33,954 bases of DNA from Parabacteroides sp. (GTDB lineage: Bacteria > Bacteroidota > Bacteroidia > Bacteroidales > Tannerellaceae), in contig JAGBDR010000086.1 of the NCBI GenBank assembly GCA_017937385.1, positions 1 through 33,954 of the forward strand, given 5' to 3'. The position numbers and the translations under genes are program-made. The stretch's first letter is position 1; the number at the start of each line of letters is the position of its first letter. Of the stretch, positions 22,746 through 32,244 are shown in pieces. The notes beneath the pieces are model-generated. The model made no database searches. It saw only the letters and a program-made list of their open reading frames with translations, and was not told where the DNA came from.

Positions 22746-25130
22746 TCACATGAGCGTCACTTTCACCAACTCATTCTTTTTCTGGTGCAAGCTGACACGT
22801 ACCTTACGGTCGTCGCCATACTTCCAGTCGGTCACCGGAACATCATTCACCAACACTTCCGATGGGCGTTCCGGAGCATCGATTTCCAAACAATAGGTTC
22901 GCGATTCACACATGCCGTCATACGAACCTTTCACGGGAAAGACGGTAAACTCGATCTTCCGGCCCTCTTTCCGGCATTCAAAGCGGGTTTCGGCAATCTT
23001 CCCCTCTTCATATTGGTAGGTTATGCCATCGTCTTCATACAAGGTATAGGAAGACAAGCCTTTGGGAAATACTTTCACCGTCAAGGTATCTAACGGCTTC
23101 TCCCCGATGAATTGCATATCTTGCTGGAACGGGATGATCGCTCCTTCGCGGACAAACAACAATCCGGCGCGATTATCAGGTATCGTATGCTTGATTTCCC
23201 TTCCGCCGGCCACCTTCTCGCCGGTCCAGAAGTCAAACCAGTTTCCTTTCGGCAAGTAGATCGAATCGCTGAAAATGCTAAGCAAGAAGTGCTCGCCAAA
23301 CATATATTGGTAAATCATATCGTCCGCTTTCCGGTCGTCCGGGAACATCAAAGGCATGGAACGTATGATCGGCATTCCGGTCTGCGCTCCCTCCAATGCC
23401 GCCGAATAAATGTAAGGCATCAAAGAATAGCGCAACTTCACATAATCCCGATATATATTCTTATTCTTTTCCGGAAAATAGAAAGGTTGTAACAAGGAAT
23501 ACCAACTGTTGATCTGTACCCAAGGCAAGAACAAACCGAAATGCAAGCTCTGCATCTCCTGGTCTTTACCGACCGACATCACATCGCAGGAGGTATTCAT
23601 AAATCCGCTCATGCCTAAATTCAGCTGGTCGAACAAAGCGGTGCGCCCGCCTCCATTGTCCCCGCTTGTCGAAGCGCTCCAATGTTGCGTGCCGGCCCAC
23701 CCTGCGGTATAATGATGCCAGGAGCGGCGTCCGGTATGTTTACGCGTCATCTTGTACATCTGTTTCGGAAGCAAAATCTGGTTCAGGTTATGCATTTCCT
23801 TATCCGTCCGCCCATTATAATAGTTGAACCCCGGATGCTCATCGATCGTACGGGCAGGGTCCAATTTGAAGCCGTCCACTCCGTTATCCATGAAATGGGT
23901 CAGGTGGTCCATCCAATGCTCCAAGCCGGAAGTATCTTTTCCCGCCTGTAGAGCCAGTTCGTCTTCTTCGGCAATGCTCAAGTCATACTCCTCGCACAGC
24001 CAAAGCCCCAGACGGAACCCCATCCCATGCAAACGGCCGATCAACAGACGATGGTTCTCCTTTTTCGGATAACGGACCGAATCCCAATAAGCCTCCGCCG
24101 AAAAGAGTTTATAATTCCATTTCTTCTTGGTCGAGAAATCATAGCGTTTCTCCATCCATTGCGGTTCGAGCCAAAAGAGGTCGCAGGGGACGCCCATTTC
24201 ACGGAAACGCACGGCATCACTCAGGATGTCGAACTGGTCTTCCAGCATATTCGGACCGAAGCATAGCCCGTATGCATACTTCGGCAACAGGTAGGGCCGG
24301 CCGGTAATGGCCGTATAATCATTGATCACATCCGGCATCGAATTGCCGAACATCAAGTAGAAGTCGGCTTCATCTGTCGTATTATAAATGGATAAAACAT
24401 CCGGCTGGTAGCTACCGATATCGAAGAAGTTCTTCCGCGTCGTGTTGTTGAAGACACCCCAGTTTTCGGAACTGATGACAAAAGGCATGGGGATCTCGGC
24501 ATGCTGGTAAGTGGTCCACATACGCAAGAGTTCCCCCCGGTGTTGGATATGATCGCGACTTGTACTGCCGCCGCCATAGAAACGCTCGCCGTCTTTCAAC
24601 GAGATCGAGAGGATGCTGGTATGCTTGTAATCGCCGGTTTCCGCCTGGTCTTTCAAGGCACCCGGGTTTTGGTCGTCGCCTATGATCGTGCCGTTGTTGG
24701 AGACTTTCATGTCCTTATATCGGGCATTGATCACTTCTCCCAAATCGGTACACAACCGGTCGGAAGCGGTTAGAAAGACCGCTTTTTCGATAATCACCCG
24801 GCCTTTCCGGTCGGAAACCGATAGGGCTCCGGTCTTTTTATCGATTTTCAACCGATAAGAGCCGGTCGCCACTTCAAACGTCTGTTTGTTGTCTTTCGGG
24901 GAAACCGGAACCGGCTCCCAATCCGTTTTAATAATTCCGTAGCGTTGCATCAACGACTCGGAAAAAGTCGAACGAGGAGTAACCCGAATCCGGAATATCC
25001 CATCCGTACAGACTTCCACATTCATGTTCAGCCCGTTCTGCAAGCGGACATCGAAAGACTGTTTCTCCTTTGAGGCAAAAGCTGACTGCAAGAAAAACAG
25101 GCATACAAGCAAATAGTAGATCTTTTTCAT
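22746..25130 (-). CDS. Secreted glycoside hydrolase family 31 enzyme
   Basis: Probable periplasmic or exported retaining alpha-glycosidase (alpha-glucosidase or alpha-xylosidase type). It has 794 residues. A signal peptide (MKKIYYLLVCLFFLQSAFAS) is followed by the N-terminal beta-sandwich. The catalytic barrel has the nucleophile Asp424 in DGFKLD and the likely acid/base Asp491 in STSGDNGGG. C-terminal beta-domains follow, the last being DUF5110-like (FPKGLSSYTLYEDDGITYQYEEG). The FKLDPART sequence after the nucleophile differs from the common WNDMNE form, so specificity cannot be read with confidence. No SusC/SusD pair or other glycan genes adjoin it, so it appears to stand alone. The promoter box is at 25152-25159. 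Confidence 0.93.
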   Translation of the reverse strand: MKKIYYLLVCLFFLQSAFASKEKQSFDVRLQNGLNMNVEVCTDGIFRIRVTPRSTFSESLMQRYGIIKTDWEPVPVSPKDNKQTFEVATGSYRLKIDKKTGALSVSDRKGRVIIEKAVFLTASDRLCTDLGEVINARYKDMKVSNNGTIIGDDQNPGALKDQAETGDYKHTSILSISLKDGERFYGGGSTSRDHIQHRGELLRMWTTYQHAEIPMPFVISSENWGVFNNTTRKNFFDIGSYQPDVLSIYNTTDEADFYLMFGNSMPDVINDYTAITGRPYLLPKYAYGLCFGPNMLEDQFDILSDAVRFREMGVPCDLFWLEPQWMEKRYDFSTKKKWNYKLFSAEAYWDSVRYPKKENHRLLIGRLHGMGFRLGLWLCEEYDLSIAEEDELALQAGKDTSGLEHWMDHLTHFMDNGVDGFKLDPARTIDEHPGFNYYNGRTDKEMHNLNQILLPKQMYKMTRKHTGRRSWHHYTAGWAGTQHWSASTSGDNGGGRTALFDQLNLGMSGFMNTSCDVMSVGKDQEMQSLHFGLFLPWVQINSWYSLLQPFYFPEKNKNIYRDYVKLRYSLMPYIYSAALEGAQTGMPIIRSMPLMFPDDRKADDMIYQYMFGEHFLLSIFSDSIYLPKGNWFDFWTGEKVAGGREIKHTIPDNRAGLLFVREGAIIPFQQDMQFIGEKPLDTLTVKVFPKGLSSYTLYEDDGITYQYEEGKIAETRFECRKEGRKIEFTVFPVKGSYDGMCESRTYCLEIDAPERPSEVLVNDVPVTDWKYGDDRKVRVSLHQKKNELVKVTLM

Positions 25131-25151
25131 GATACTTAAAAGTTAATACCA

Positions 25152-25159
25152 CAAAAATA
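25152..25159 (-). promoter_or_regulatory. Bacteroidetes -7 box (TATTTTTG) of the GH31 gene
   Basis: The minus strand reads TATTTTTG, matching TAnnTTTG, 21 bases before the ATG. A TTG on the same strand at 25186-25184 is 24 bases away, a little long for a -33 element. Confidence 0.5.
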
Positions 25160-25221
25160 GAAACTTCCTATCTGCTTTACCTTCAATAAATCATCTTAAA
25201 ACATAGAATTTTGTCCGATCT

Positions 25222-25812
25222 TCAGAACTTCTTCAACTCCCGGTAAAGCAATCGGACCGGCAGCCCCATGACGTTATAAAAACTTCCGTTGATAGCCTCG
25301 ACCGCCACATAGCCGATCCATTCCTGTATGCCATAGCTGCCCGCCTTGTCAAACGGACGGTACTTATCGACATAGTAGGTAATCTCCTCCTCGTCAAGCG
25401 CCGCAAAACAGACGGAAGAGGTGGCGGAAAAGTCGACTGTCTTTTCTTTCGTCGTCAGGCAGACACCGGTCACAACCTCATGCGTATGGCCGGAGAGTTT
25501 GCGAAGCATGGCGACGGCGTCTTCGCGGTCTTTGGGTTTACCCAATATTTCTCCGGCGTTCAACACGACCGTATCGGCCGTAATCAGCAGTTCGTCGGGT
25601 GCAAGGGAAGGGATGTAGGCTTCCGCCTTTTTCCGGGCGATATGGAGCGGAACCTCCTCCAACGGCAAAGTCGGAGGATAGGATTCGTCAATACCGGGAA
25701 TGGTCTTTACTTCAAAATCGATATCCAACCCTGCCAGCAGTTCGCGCCGGCGGGGGGAGTTGGAGCCTAAAATGATCTTATAGCGGCTCAAGTTGGGGAG
25801 TATCTGTTTCAT
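25222..25812 (-). CDS. maf: Maf-like nucleoside triphosphate pyrophosphatase (dTTP/UTP type)
   Basis: House-cleaning enzyme that hydrolyses non-canonical or excess nucleotides such as dTTP and UTP. It has 196 residues from the ATG at 25812. Family motifs are IILGSNSPRRRELLAGL at the N-terminus, ELLITADTVVLNAGEILGKPKD, and the C-terminal YGIQEWIGYVAVEAINGSFYNVMGLP. The frame continues upstream to 25857, overlapping kdsC, but that extension lacks family sequence, and the Met at 25812 gives the normal N-terminus (MKQILPNLSRYK). It is the last gene of a four-gene minus-strand operon and starts 22 bases after kdsC. Confidence 0.94.
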   Translation of the reverse strand: MKQILPNLSRYKIILGSNSPRRRELLAGLDIDFEVKTIPGIDESYPPTLPLEEVPLHIARKKAEAYIPSLAPDELLITADTVVLNAGEILGKPKDREDAVAMLRKLSGHTHEVVTGVCLTTKEKTVDFSATSSVCFAALDEEEITYYVDKYRPFDKAGSYGIQEWIGYVAVEAINGSFYNVMGLPVRLLYRELKKF

Positions 25813-25834
25813 TCTGTTGTTTTCAATCGGATTT

Positions 25835-26356
25835 TTACCAGCCGAAAGCCTCGTCACTCATCCAGTGGCCTTGGGCCTTCAGCGTTTGTTCAATGACATC
25901 ACGAGCAACACCATAGCCTCCATTTTTGTGGGAGATATATTTGGCGATCCGCTTGATTTCAGGAGCTGCATCGGCAGGTGCCACAGGTAGGCCGACTTTT
26001 GTCATCACTTCGTAATCGGGAATATCATCGCCGGCATACAGAATCTCTTCGGGTTGCAAACCGGTCTTTTCCAGAAAATCTTCGTAATCGTGGATCTTTA
26101 CGGCACTCTTCATGTATATATGGGAAATGCCGAGACGCGAAAAGCGGATCCGGACCGCTTCCGTATAGCCTCCGGTGATGATGGCGACCTGATACCCCTT
26201 TTTGACAGCGAGTTGCAAGGCGTAGCCGTCCTTGATATTAACGGTCCGCATGGGATCACCATTGGGATGCAACGGGATTACCTCACCGGACAAAACACCG
26301 TCTACATCAAAGACAAAGGCCTTTATCTTATTCAGATCATAGTTGATGCTACTCAT
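25835..26356 (-). CDS. kdsC: HAD-family phosphatase, KdsC-like (3-deoxy-D-manno-octulosonate 8-phosphate phosphatase)
   Basis: Cytoplasmic phosphatase that probably releases Kdo from Kdo 8-phosphate for lipopolysaccharide core synthesis. The 173-residue length is right for KdsC, a capless HAD enzyme that works as a tetramer. The nucleophile loop is [13 protein letters not shown] (DxD), motif II is [14 protein letters not shown], and motif III/IV is [16 protein letters not shown]. The end [15 protein letters not shown] is also typical. Related C0-type HAD phosphatases with other sugar substrates cannot be excluded. Its start overlaps the DUF2520 gene by 8 bases, so it belongs to the nitroreductase-maf operon. 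Confidence 0.88.
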   Translation of the reverse strand: MSSINYDLNKIKAFVFDVDGVLSGEVIPLHPNGDPMRTVNIKDGYALQLAVKKGYQVAIITGGYTEAVRIRFSRLGISHIYMKSAVKIHDYEDFLEKTGLQPEEILYAGDDIPDYEVMTKVGLPVAPADAAPEIKRIAKYISHKNGGYGVARDVIEQTLKAQGHWMSDEAFGW

Positions 26357-27116
26357 GTTGCGCCTCCTTATGTATGCTTTGGCTGAGCAGCCGGTAGATC
26401 GACTGCATATCGGGATCGTCCAGCATCGCTATATGTTTGTGGATCACGTTCTCATCGTACCGGATAGCCGGACCGGTCTGCGCCGCCCGCGGCGACATCG
26501 TGTGTATCTTGGCCGCCGTCTCGTCGATAAGCGGCAACAGGACATCTGCCGGTATATCTTGTTCCTGCAACAATTTAACGGCCAACGCATAAATATGGTT
26601 GGTGAAATTACAGGCAAAGACAGCCGCCAAATGCAGGCTCTTCCGTTTCTCTGACGACAGGAAACGGACATTTCCCGAAAGCATCTCCGCTACTTTTTGC
26701 AATTTACCGGCATTTTCAGACGTATTGGCCTCAATGAAAAAAGGAATAACACGGAAATCGACCTCGCGCGTTTTGCTGAATGTCTGCATCGGATACAAAA
26801 CGCCGTAGTTGGCGGTATAGCCACTGAAAACATCCATCGGCATACTGCCTGCCGTATGTACCCACAAGCCGCCATTCGGCCGCATACGGGCAATCACATC
26901 CGCCAAAGCCGTATCTTTCAAGGAAAAGACATACAGGTCGGCATCCGGATCGACGGTATCGGGATCGGTTGTCCAGGAACAGCCCAAACGGGTGGCCAGC
27001 CGTTGCGCATTTTCCGATGTATGGCTATACACCTGCCCGATTGTCATCCCTTTGCGGTGCATTTCGAGCGAGAGGCGCGTTGCCAAATTGCCGGAACCTA
27101 AAAAGATGATTTTCAT
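26349..27116 (-). CDS. DUF2520 (Rossmann-like) oxidoreductase-type protein
   Basis: Protein of 255 residues with an N-terminal NAD(P)-binding Rossmann motif ([21 protein letters not shown]) like that of F420-dependent NADP oxidoreductases and ketopantoate reductases. [19 protein letters not shown] and [16 protein letters not shown] follow. The C-terminal helical domain ([21 protein letters not shown]) is characteristic of DUF2520. The enzymatic reaction is unknown. It overlaps both neighbours (4 and 8 bases), which points to coupled translation with the nitroreductase and the KdsC-like phosphatase. The reason for that grouping cannot be read from the sequence. Confidence 0.88.
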   Translation of the reverse strand: MKIIFLGSGNLATRLSLEMHRKGMTIGQVYSHTSENAQRLATRLGCSWTTDPDTVDPDADLYVFSLKDTALADVIARMRPNGGLWVHTAGSMPMDVFSGYTANYGVLYPMQTFSKTREVDFRVIPFFIEANTSENAGKLQKVAEMLSGNVRFLSSEKRKSLHLAAVFACNFTNHIYALAVKLLQEQDIPADVLLPLIDETAAKIHTMSPRAAQTGPAIRYDENVIHKHIAMLDDPDMQSIYRLLSQSIHKEAQHE

Positions 27117-27673
27117 GCTTCCTCCTGTTGGTTTTCAGTTGGCATACGGAAAGTTCCGAGATGGATCTTTTCCCATTGCAGGTGCGACTCGTCAAACGGT
27201 TTCCGTTCCTGTCCCTTATATCCGAAGCCGATGATGGAAAGGACTTCCAACTGGTAAGGCACGTCAAGCAGCCCGCGCACATACTGGGCCGCATCCGTAT
27301 CATCCTCCGTCTGGCGGTTACGGATCTGGCACCAGCAACTTCCCAGTCCCAAATCTTCGGCCTGCAATTGCATATAGATGGAAGCGATCGAAGCATCTTC
27401 CACCCATACGTCGCTTTCCATCACATTGGCCAGCACGACAACAGCCAATGCGCAATCTTTCAGAAAAGCAGCCCCGGCCGGTTTGCATGCCGACAACTTG
27501 GCCAGCATCTCTTTATCTTCCACGACAACAAACTGCCAAGGATTTTTCCGTTTGGAAGCCGGTGCCATCAAAGCGGCTTTCAAGATCATTTCCACTTGAT
27601 CGGGATTCAATAACTGATCCGTGAACTTACGGGTACTTCTTCTACTCTTTATTAATGTTGCAAAACTTTCCAT
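27113..27673 (-). CDS. Nitroreductase-family FMN oxidoreductase
   Basis: FMN-dependent NAD(P)H oxidoreductase of 186 residues. The family start LIKSRRSTRKFTDQLLNPDQV carries the flavin-phosphate-binding Arg pair. ALMAPASKRKNPWQFVVVEDKEML and LGLGSCWCQIRNRQT are also characteristic. Natural substrates of such enzymes are rarely known; they can reduce nitro drugs such as metronidazole or nitrofurans. It is the first gene of the nitroreductase, DUF2520, kdsC, maf operon. A well-formed promoter lies just upstream (27709-27738), overlapping the end of the neighbouring efflux channel gene by a few bases at most. Confidence 0.92.
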   Translation of the reverse strand: MESFATLIKSRRSTRKFTDQLLNPDQVEMILKAALMAPASKRKNPWQFVVVEDKEMLAKLSACKPAGAAFLKDCALAVVVLANVMESDVWVEDASIASIYMQLQAEDLGLGSCWCQIRNRQTEDDTDAAQYVRGLLDVPYQLEVLSIIGFGYKGQERKPFDESHLQWEKIHLGTFRMPTENQQEEA

Positions 27674-27708
27674 GTCTATTCTGTTTTTATTGATTGCGAA
27701 AGCGGAAA

Positions 27709-27738
27709 CAAAGATAATGAGATTTTCGGTATGACAAA
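27709..27738 (-). promoter_or_regulatory. Promoter of the nitroreductase-maf operon
   Basis: On the minus strand TTTG (27738-27735) is followed after 18 bases by TATCTTTG (27716-27709), close to the Bacteroidetes -33/-7 layout. The leader to the ATG at 27673 is about 30 bases. The promoter lies immediately after the stop of the upstream efflux gene, so the two operons are separately started. Confidence 0.65.
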
Positions 27739-27739
27739 A

Positions 27740-29110
27740 CTATTCCCAGCCGCCTCCCAACGCTTTGTAAAGGTAGACCGTCGACAAGAGTTCATCCAGC
27801 ATAGCCCTGTTCAGACTGAGCTGGGCATCCAGCAAACCGCGCTGGGCATCCAGTACATCCATATAGCTGGTGACTCCGTTGATATACTGCAATTGGGCCA
27901 GTTGAAGATACGTGTCAGCCGCCTTGAGTAATTTCTCGTATGACAAGCGAATCTCTTTCGCCTTGCGGATCGTGACAATCGCACTGTTGACTTCCTTAAA
28001 AGCACCAAGCACACTTTTCTGGTAACTGTACACTTCCTGTTCATAACGGCTGCGGGCGGCTTTCAGCTTCGCCTTGTTCTTCCCCATAGCAAACAGCGGT
28101 TGCAGCAAATCGCCGGCAAAGAACCAGGCCGGGCTCTTGATAAAATTCGTCAGTTCCTTGTTTTCAAAACCCAAATTACCAGTCAGGCTGATCTTCGGAA
28201 AAAGATCGGTCTGGGCAACCCCGACCCGGGCATTCGCTTCACGCAACTTCTGTTCGGCCTGCCGTATATCCGGACGCCGTTCAAGCAAAGAAGAGGGCAA
28301 ACCCACCGGCAGTGTTTCCGGCAAATGTTGTTCACGTAATGACAATCCGCGCGGGACATCCCCCGAATACTGTCCGAGCAGGAAAGACAAGTCGTTTTCC
28401 TTTATCTTGATTTTCTGTTCAAGCGCAGGAAGCAGTGTTTCCGTACGGGCCAATTCCACCTGGGCCTGGCTATAAGAGGTCTCGGATGTCAGACCGCCTT
28501 CGAAACGCAACTTAGCCAGGCGGACCCCCTCACGGCGGGCAGCCAATGTATGGCGGACAATCTCTTGTTCCTGGTCAAGCGCACAAAGCTCATAATAAGC
28601 GGCAGCCACTTCCGCCACCAACGTCATCTGCAAAGCGCGGCGTGCTTCCACCAGTTGCAGATAAGCGGCGATGCCGGCTTCGTTGGCCCAACGGAGATTT
28701 CCCCATAGGTCCAATTCCCAGGCAAGCGTCAATTTCGCTCCGTATTCAGGGTCAGGAACCGGGTTTTCTCCTCCGTAATTCAGACGTTCTTTCTGTCCGT
28801 AAATCCGGGCTCCTATTTCCGGGAACTGTTCTGCAAAGGTGATCCGCTTCGAGGCAATCATCTCTTTGATCTTCGCCGCGGCCATCTTCATGTCTTTATT
28901 ATTATTGAGCGCCAGGGTGATCAGGCGCTGTAAAGTCGTATCGGCATATAGGCTCTGCCAGGAGATACTGTCGATCGAAGCGGTATCTGCCCCTGCCACA
29001 ATCTCTTCCGGAAGATCCAGTTCCGGACGGGCATACTTCCGGCCGATTTTACAGGAAGAAAGTACCAGTACAAAGGACAGAAATGTAAATAGATAGAAGT
29101 TTCGTTTCAT
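27740..29110 (-). CDS. Outer-membrane efflux lipoprotein, NodT/OprM (TolC) family
   Basis: Outer-membrane channel of the second RND system, 456 residues and apparently intact. The signal peptide ends VLVLSSCKIG (lipobox Cys). KYARPELDLPEEI, LTLAWELDLWGNLRWANEA, GLPSSLLERRPDIRQAEQKL, PKISLTGNLGFENKEL and the C-terminal SYMDVLDAQRGLLDAQLSLN through YLYKALGGGWE are all present. This makes it a good internal reference for the truncated paralogue at 1022-2287. It starts 20 bases after the pump stop and ends the operon. It could perhaps also serve the first pump if that system's own channel is damaged (inference). Confidence 0.94.
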   Translation of the reverse strand: MKRNFYLFTFLSFVLVLSSCKIGRKYARPELDLPEEIVAGADTASIDSISWQSLYADTTLQRLITLALNNNKDMKMAAAKIKEMIASKRITFAEQFPEIGARIYGQKERLNYGGENPVPDPEYGAKLTLAWELDLWGNLRWANEAGIAAYLQLVEARRALQMTLVAEVAAAYYELCALDQEQEIVRHTLAARREGVRLAKLRFEGGLTSETSYSQAQVELARTETLLPALEQKIKIKENDLSFLLGQYSGDVPRGLSLREQHLPETLPVGLPSSLLERRPDIRQAEQKLREANARVGVAQTDLFPKISLTGNLGFENKELTNFIKSPAWFFAGDLLQPLFAMGKNKAKLKAARSRYEQEVYSYQKSVLGAFKEVNSAIVTIRKAKEIRLSYEKLLKAADTYLQLAQLQYINGVTSYMDVLDAQRGLLDAQLSLNRAMLDELLSTVYLYKALGGGWE

Positions 29111-29130
29111 TGTAATTATTTACTTGTAGT

Positions 29131-32100
29131 TCAACGAAGCATATATTCCATTCTGATTTTCCCCTTTATCCTATAAATCAAGACAAAAAAGAAAGGAACC
29201 AGAACAATCCCGATTGTAATGGCGACCAACATTCCAAAGAATACGCCTGTACCGATACTATGACGGGAAGCTGAACCCGGCCCGCTTGCCAATACCATCG
29301 GAAGCATCCCCAAGACGAATGCCAACGATGTCATCAGGATCGGACGGAAACGCATCCGGGCGGCATGAAGGGCGGCTTTGACCACCTCGACTCCGGAATC
29401 GACCTGCACTTTGGCAAACTCAACGATCAGGATTGCATTCTTTGCCGCCAAACCGATCAACGTCACCAGGCCGATCTGGAAATAAATGTCGTTGTGCAAA
29501 CCCGCCACCCATATGCCAAGATACGCACCTAATGCAGCCACCGGCAATGACAGCAATACAGCGATCGGCACAATCCAACTTTCATATTGGGCAGCCAGGA
29601 AAAGAAACACAAAAAGAAAGACCAGCGCCAACACGAATCCGGTCTGTCCACCAGCCTTTTTCTCCTGATAAGAAAGTCCGCTCCATTCCAGTCCGATATT
29701 TTCCGGCAGATGCTCACGGGCAATCTGTTGCATGGCGGCCATTGCTTCGCCGGAACTATATCCGGGAGCGGCAACGGCACTGATAGCCGCTGTTGTGAAC
29801 ATATTGAAACGCTTGATCGTTCCCGGTCCGGTCGTATAACGGGTTGTACCCAAAGCTGTCAACGGAACCATCGAACCGTTCTGCGCACGGACGAAAAACA
29901 GACCGAGATTATCAGACGTTGCCCGATAGGGGGCTTCCGCCTGTATGTACACCTTGTATATACGGTTGAACATATTAAAATCATTCACATACACGGAGCC
30001 TAAATAAGCCTTCATAGTCGAGAAGATATCAGTCAACGGAATACCAAGAAACTTTGCACGGTCGCGGTCTACATGAAAGTAAAGTTGCGGTATCTCCGAC
30101 TGTAAAGCGGATGCTATCCCGGTCAGTTCCGGCGCTTGCGACGCATAGAGCAAGAATGTATCGGTAGCCGCCACCAGGTTTTCCCAACTGGCATCACCAC
30201 GGGCCTCCAGTTGCATTTCCAACCCTCCGCTCTCTCCCAATCCCGGAATCACGGGAGGACGGTTCAGGTAGGCTTGAATCTCCGGATAATAAAAGAACTC
30301 TTTACGGCATTGTGCCATCACGTCCTCCACAGCCATGTTGGATGACTCGCGTTCTTCCCAAGGTTTCAAGATAACGGTCAAGGTGGAACGGTTCTGCGAA
30401 GTTCCGACACGTGCACTGCTACCGGTTACGTTCTGTACATATGCGACAGCGGGCAAGCTCTCTATGAAAGCGATGGCGCGGTCCGTCACTTTACGGGTAC
30501 GTTCCAAGGTAGCCCCTTCGGGCATCACCAATTCTACGGTAAAGAATCCTTGGTCTTCCTCGGGAATAAAGCTGGTCGGAATCATTCTGTTCAGTACGAA
30601 TATAAACACGATCACCATTCCGAAACCGGCCAGAATGCGTCTTGGATTTCGAATCGCTTTTTCCAACAAATGGCTGTATTTATTGTTTCCTTTAGCCAGC
30701 CAAATATTGATTTTACGGAAAACAATATTCTTTTTCTTCCTGTTCGGACACAGGATAATCGCACACATGGCAGGACTTAGCGTTAATGCCACAACCGTGG
30801 ATAACAGGACAGAAACAACAATCGTAATGGAAAATTGACGATACAAGGCCCCGGTTATTCCGCTCAAAAAACTGACAGGGACAAACACGGCGGCCAATAC
30901 CATAGAGGTGGCGACCAAGGCTCCCGAAAGTTCACGCATGGCTTTATGGGTAGCCTCACGTGCCGTCAAATGTTCTTCGTGCATCAGACGTTCCACATTC
31001 TCCACAACAACAATCGCATCATCCACCACAATACCGATTGCCAAGATCAAGCCCAACAATGTCAGCATATTGAGAGAGAACCCCATAATCAACATAAAAC
31101 CGAATGTTCCGATCAGGGAGATCGGAACCGCGATTGTCGGGATCAGGGCCGCACGCCAGTTCTGCAAAGACAGAAAAACCACCAAGACCACCAAGAACAG
31201 CGCTTCAAACAGGGTTTTATAAACTTCGTGGATAGACTGCGAGATATATTCGGTCGCGTCAAAAGGAAACTTGTAGTCCAATCCTTCAGGAAAATTCTGA
31301 CTGATCTCTTTCATGGCTTCCTTTACATGCGTAGCCACTTCCAGTGCATTAGCACCAGGCAACATATAGATACCGAGGATAGCGGCGTTTTTCCCATTCA
31401 GTCCGCTTTCCGTCGAGTAGGAAGAGGCTTCGAGCGAAACTCTTGCCACGTCCCGGATCCGGACAATGGAACCGTCTGGATTGGCACGAACTACAATATC
31501 TTCGAACTCCTTTACCGTAGACAAACGGCCTCTGGCTGTAACAGGCAGGGTGATGTCGACATCCAAGATGGGTTGTTTCCCCAACTCACCGGCTGCCGAT
31601 TCGCTGTTTTGCTCTTTCAGGGCATTCTGCAAATCTTTTACTGTCAGGCCCATGTTTGCCAGACGGTCCGGATATACCCAAATCTGCATACCATAATAGC
31701 GGCTACCGATATTCGAAACACGTCCTACACCGGGAATACGGCGCAGCACGTCCAACACATTTATCGTTGCAAAATTACTCAAATAAATCTCGTCAAAACG
31801 GGGATCATCCGAAAGTAGACTTAATGTCATCAACTGACTGGCCGATTGCTTTTCAACTGTGATACCGTTCTGCACAACATCTGCCGGCAAACGGGACTCC
31901 GCCAGTTTCACACGGTTCTGGATCTCTACAGCCGAAAGGTCCGGATTCGCATTCACGTCGAATGTGACAGTGATGGTCAATCCTCCTGAATTGGTACTGC
32001 TACTTTGCATATAGATCATACCGGGCGTACCGTTCAGCTCCTGTTCAATGGGAGTCGCCACAGCCTGCGATACTGTCATGGCACTTGCTCCCGGATATGA

Positions 32101-32244
32101 AGCATTAATCTTCACAACCGGTGGAGTAATCTGTGGATACTGGTCCACCGGCAACATCACCAGTCCGATAACTCCGACAATGACAATCACCAAAGAGAGT
32201 ACTGTCGAGAGCACAGGGCGGTCTATAAAAAAACCTGGTTTCAT
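29131..32244 (-). CDS. RND multidrug efflux pump, HAE1 family (second system)
   Basis: Inner-membrane proton-driven exporter of 1037 residues, the usual HAE1 length. It has TM1 FIDRPVLSTVLSLVIVIVG, the pore-domain start LPVDQYPQITPPVVKI, TM4 aspartates in GIVVDDAIVVVENVERL (residues 408-409), and a late TM with LIGLAAKNAILIVEFAKVQ (conserved Lys). The sequence is more like classic AcrB/MexF pumps than the 1071-residue pump at 2284-5499, and it lacks that pump's charged C-terminal tail. Its ATG overlaps the adaptor stop (ATGA). The substrate is unknown; multidrug or bile-acid export is typical for the family in gut bacteria. Confidence 0.95.
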   Translation of the reverse strand: MKPGFFIDRPVLSTVLSLVIVIVGVIGLVMLPVDQYPQITPPVVKINASYPGASAMTVSQAVATPIEQELNGTPGMIYMQSSSTNSGGLTITVTFDVNANPDLSAVEIQNRVKLAESRLPADVVQNGITVEKQSASQLMTLSLLSDDPRFDEIYLSNFATINVLDVLRRIPGVGRVSNIGSRYYGMQIWVYPDRLANMGLTVKDLQNALKEQNSESAAGELGKQPILDVDITLPVTARGRLSTVKEFEDIVVRANPDGSIVRIRDVARVSLEASSYSTESGLNGKNAAILGIYMLPGANALEVATHVKEAMKEISQNFPEGLDYKFPFDATEYISQSIHEVYKTLFEALFLVVLVVFLSLQNWRAALIPTIAVPISLIGTFGFMLIMGFSLNMLTLLGLILAIGIVVDDAIVVVENVERLMHEEHLTAREATHKAMRELSGALVATSMVLAAVFVPVSFLSGITGALYRQFSITIVVSVLLSTVVALTLSPAMCAIILCPNRKKKNIVFRKINIWLAKGNNKYSHLLEKAIRNPRRILAGFGMVIVFIFVLNRMIPTSFIPEEDQGFFTVELVMPEGATLERTRKVTDRAIAFIESLPAVAYVQNVTGSSARVGTSQNRSTLTVILKPWEERESSNMAVEDVMAQCRKEFFYYPEIQAYLNRPPVIPGLGESGGLEMQLEARGDASWENLVAATDTFLLYASQAPELTGIASALQSEIPQLYFHVDRDRAKFLGIPLTDIFSTMKAYLGSVYVNDFNMFNRIYKVYIQAEAPYRATSDNLGLFFVRAQNGSMVPLTALGTTRYTTGPGTIKRFNMFTTAAISAVAAPGYSSGEAMAAMQQIAREHLPENIGLEWSGLSYQEKKAGGQTGFVLALVFLFVFLFLAAQYESWIVPIAVLLSLPVAALGAYLGIWVAGLHNDIYFQIGLVTLIGLAAKNAILIVEFAKVQVDSGVEVVKAALHAARMRFRPILMTSLAFVLGMLPMVLASGPGSASRHSIGTGVFFGMLVAITIGIVLVPFFFVLIYRIKGKIRMEYMLR

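Noticed and set aside
25813-25857. Fifteen-residue N-terminal extension of Maf
   Set aside because: It overlaps the end of the KdsC-like gene and has no family similarity. The Met at 25812 gives the usual N-terminus.
30835-31818. Open frame of 327 codons on the plus strand within the second RND pump
   Set aside because: Antisense to the pump, rich in His, Gln and Arg, with no domain. The pump frame is conserved throughout.
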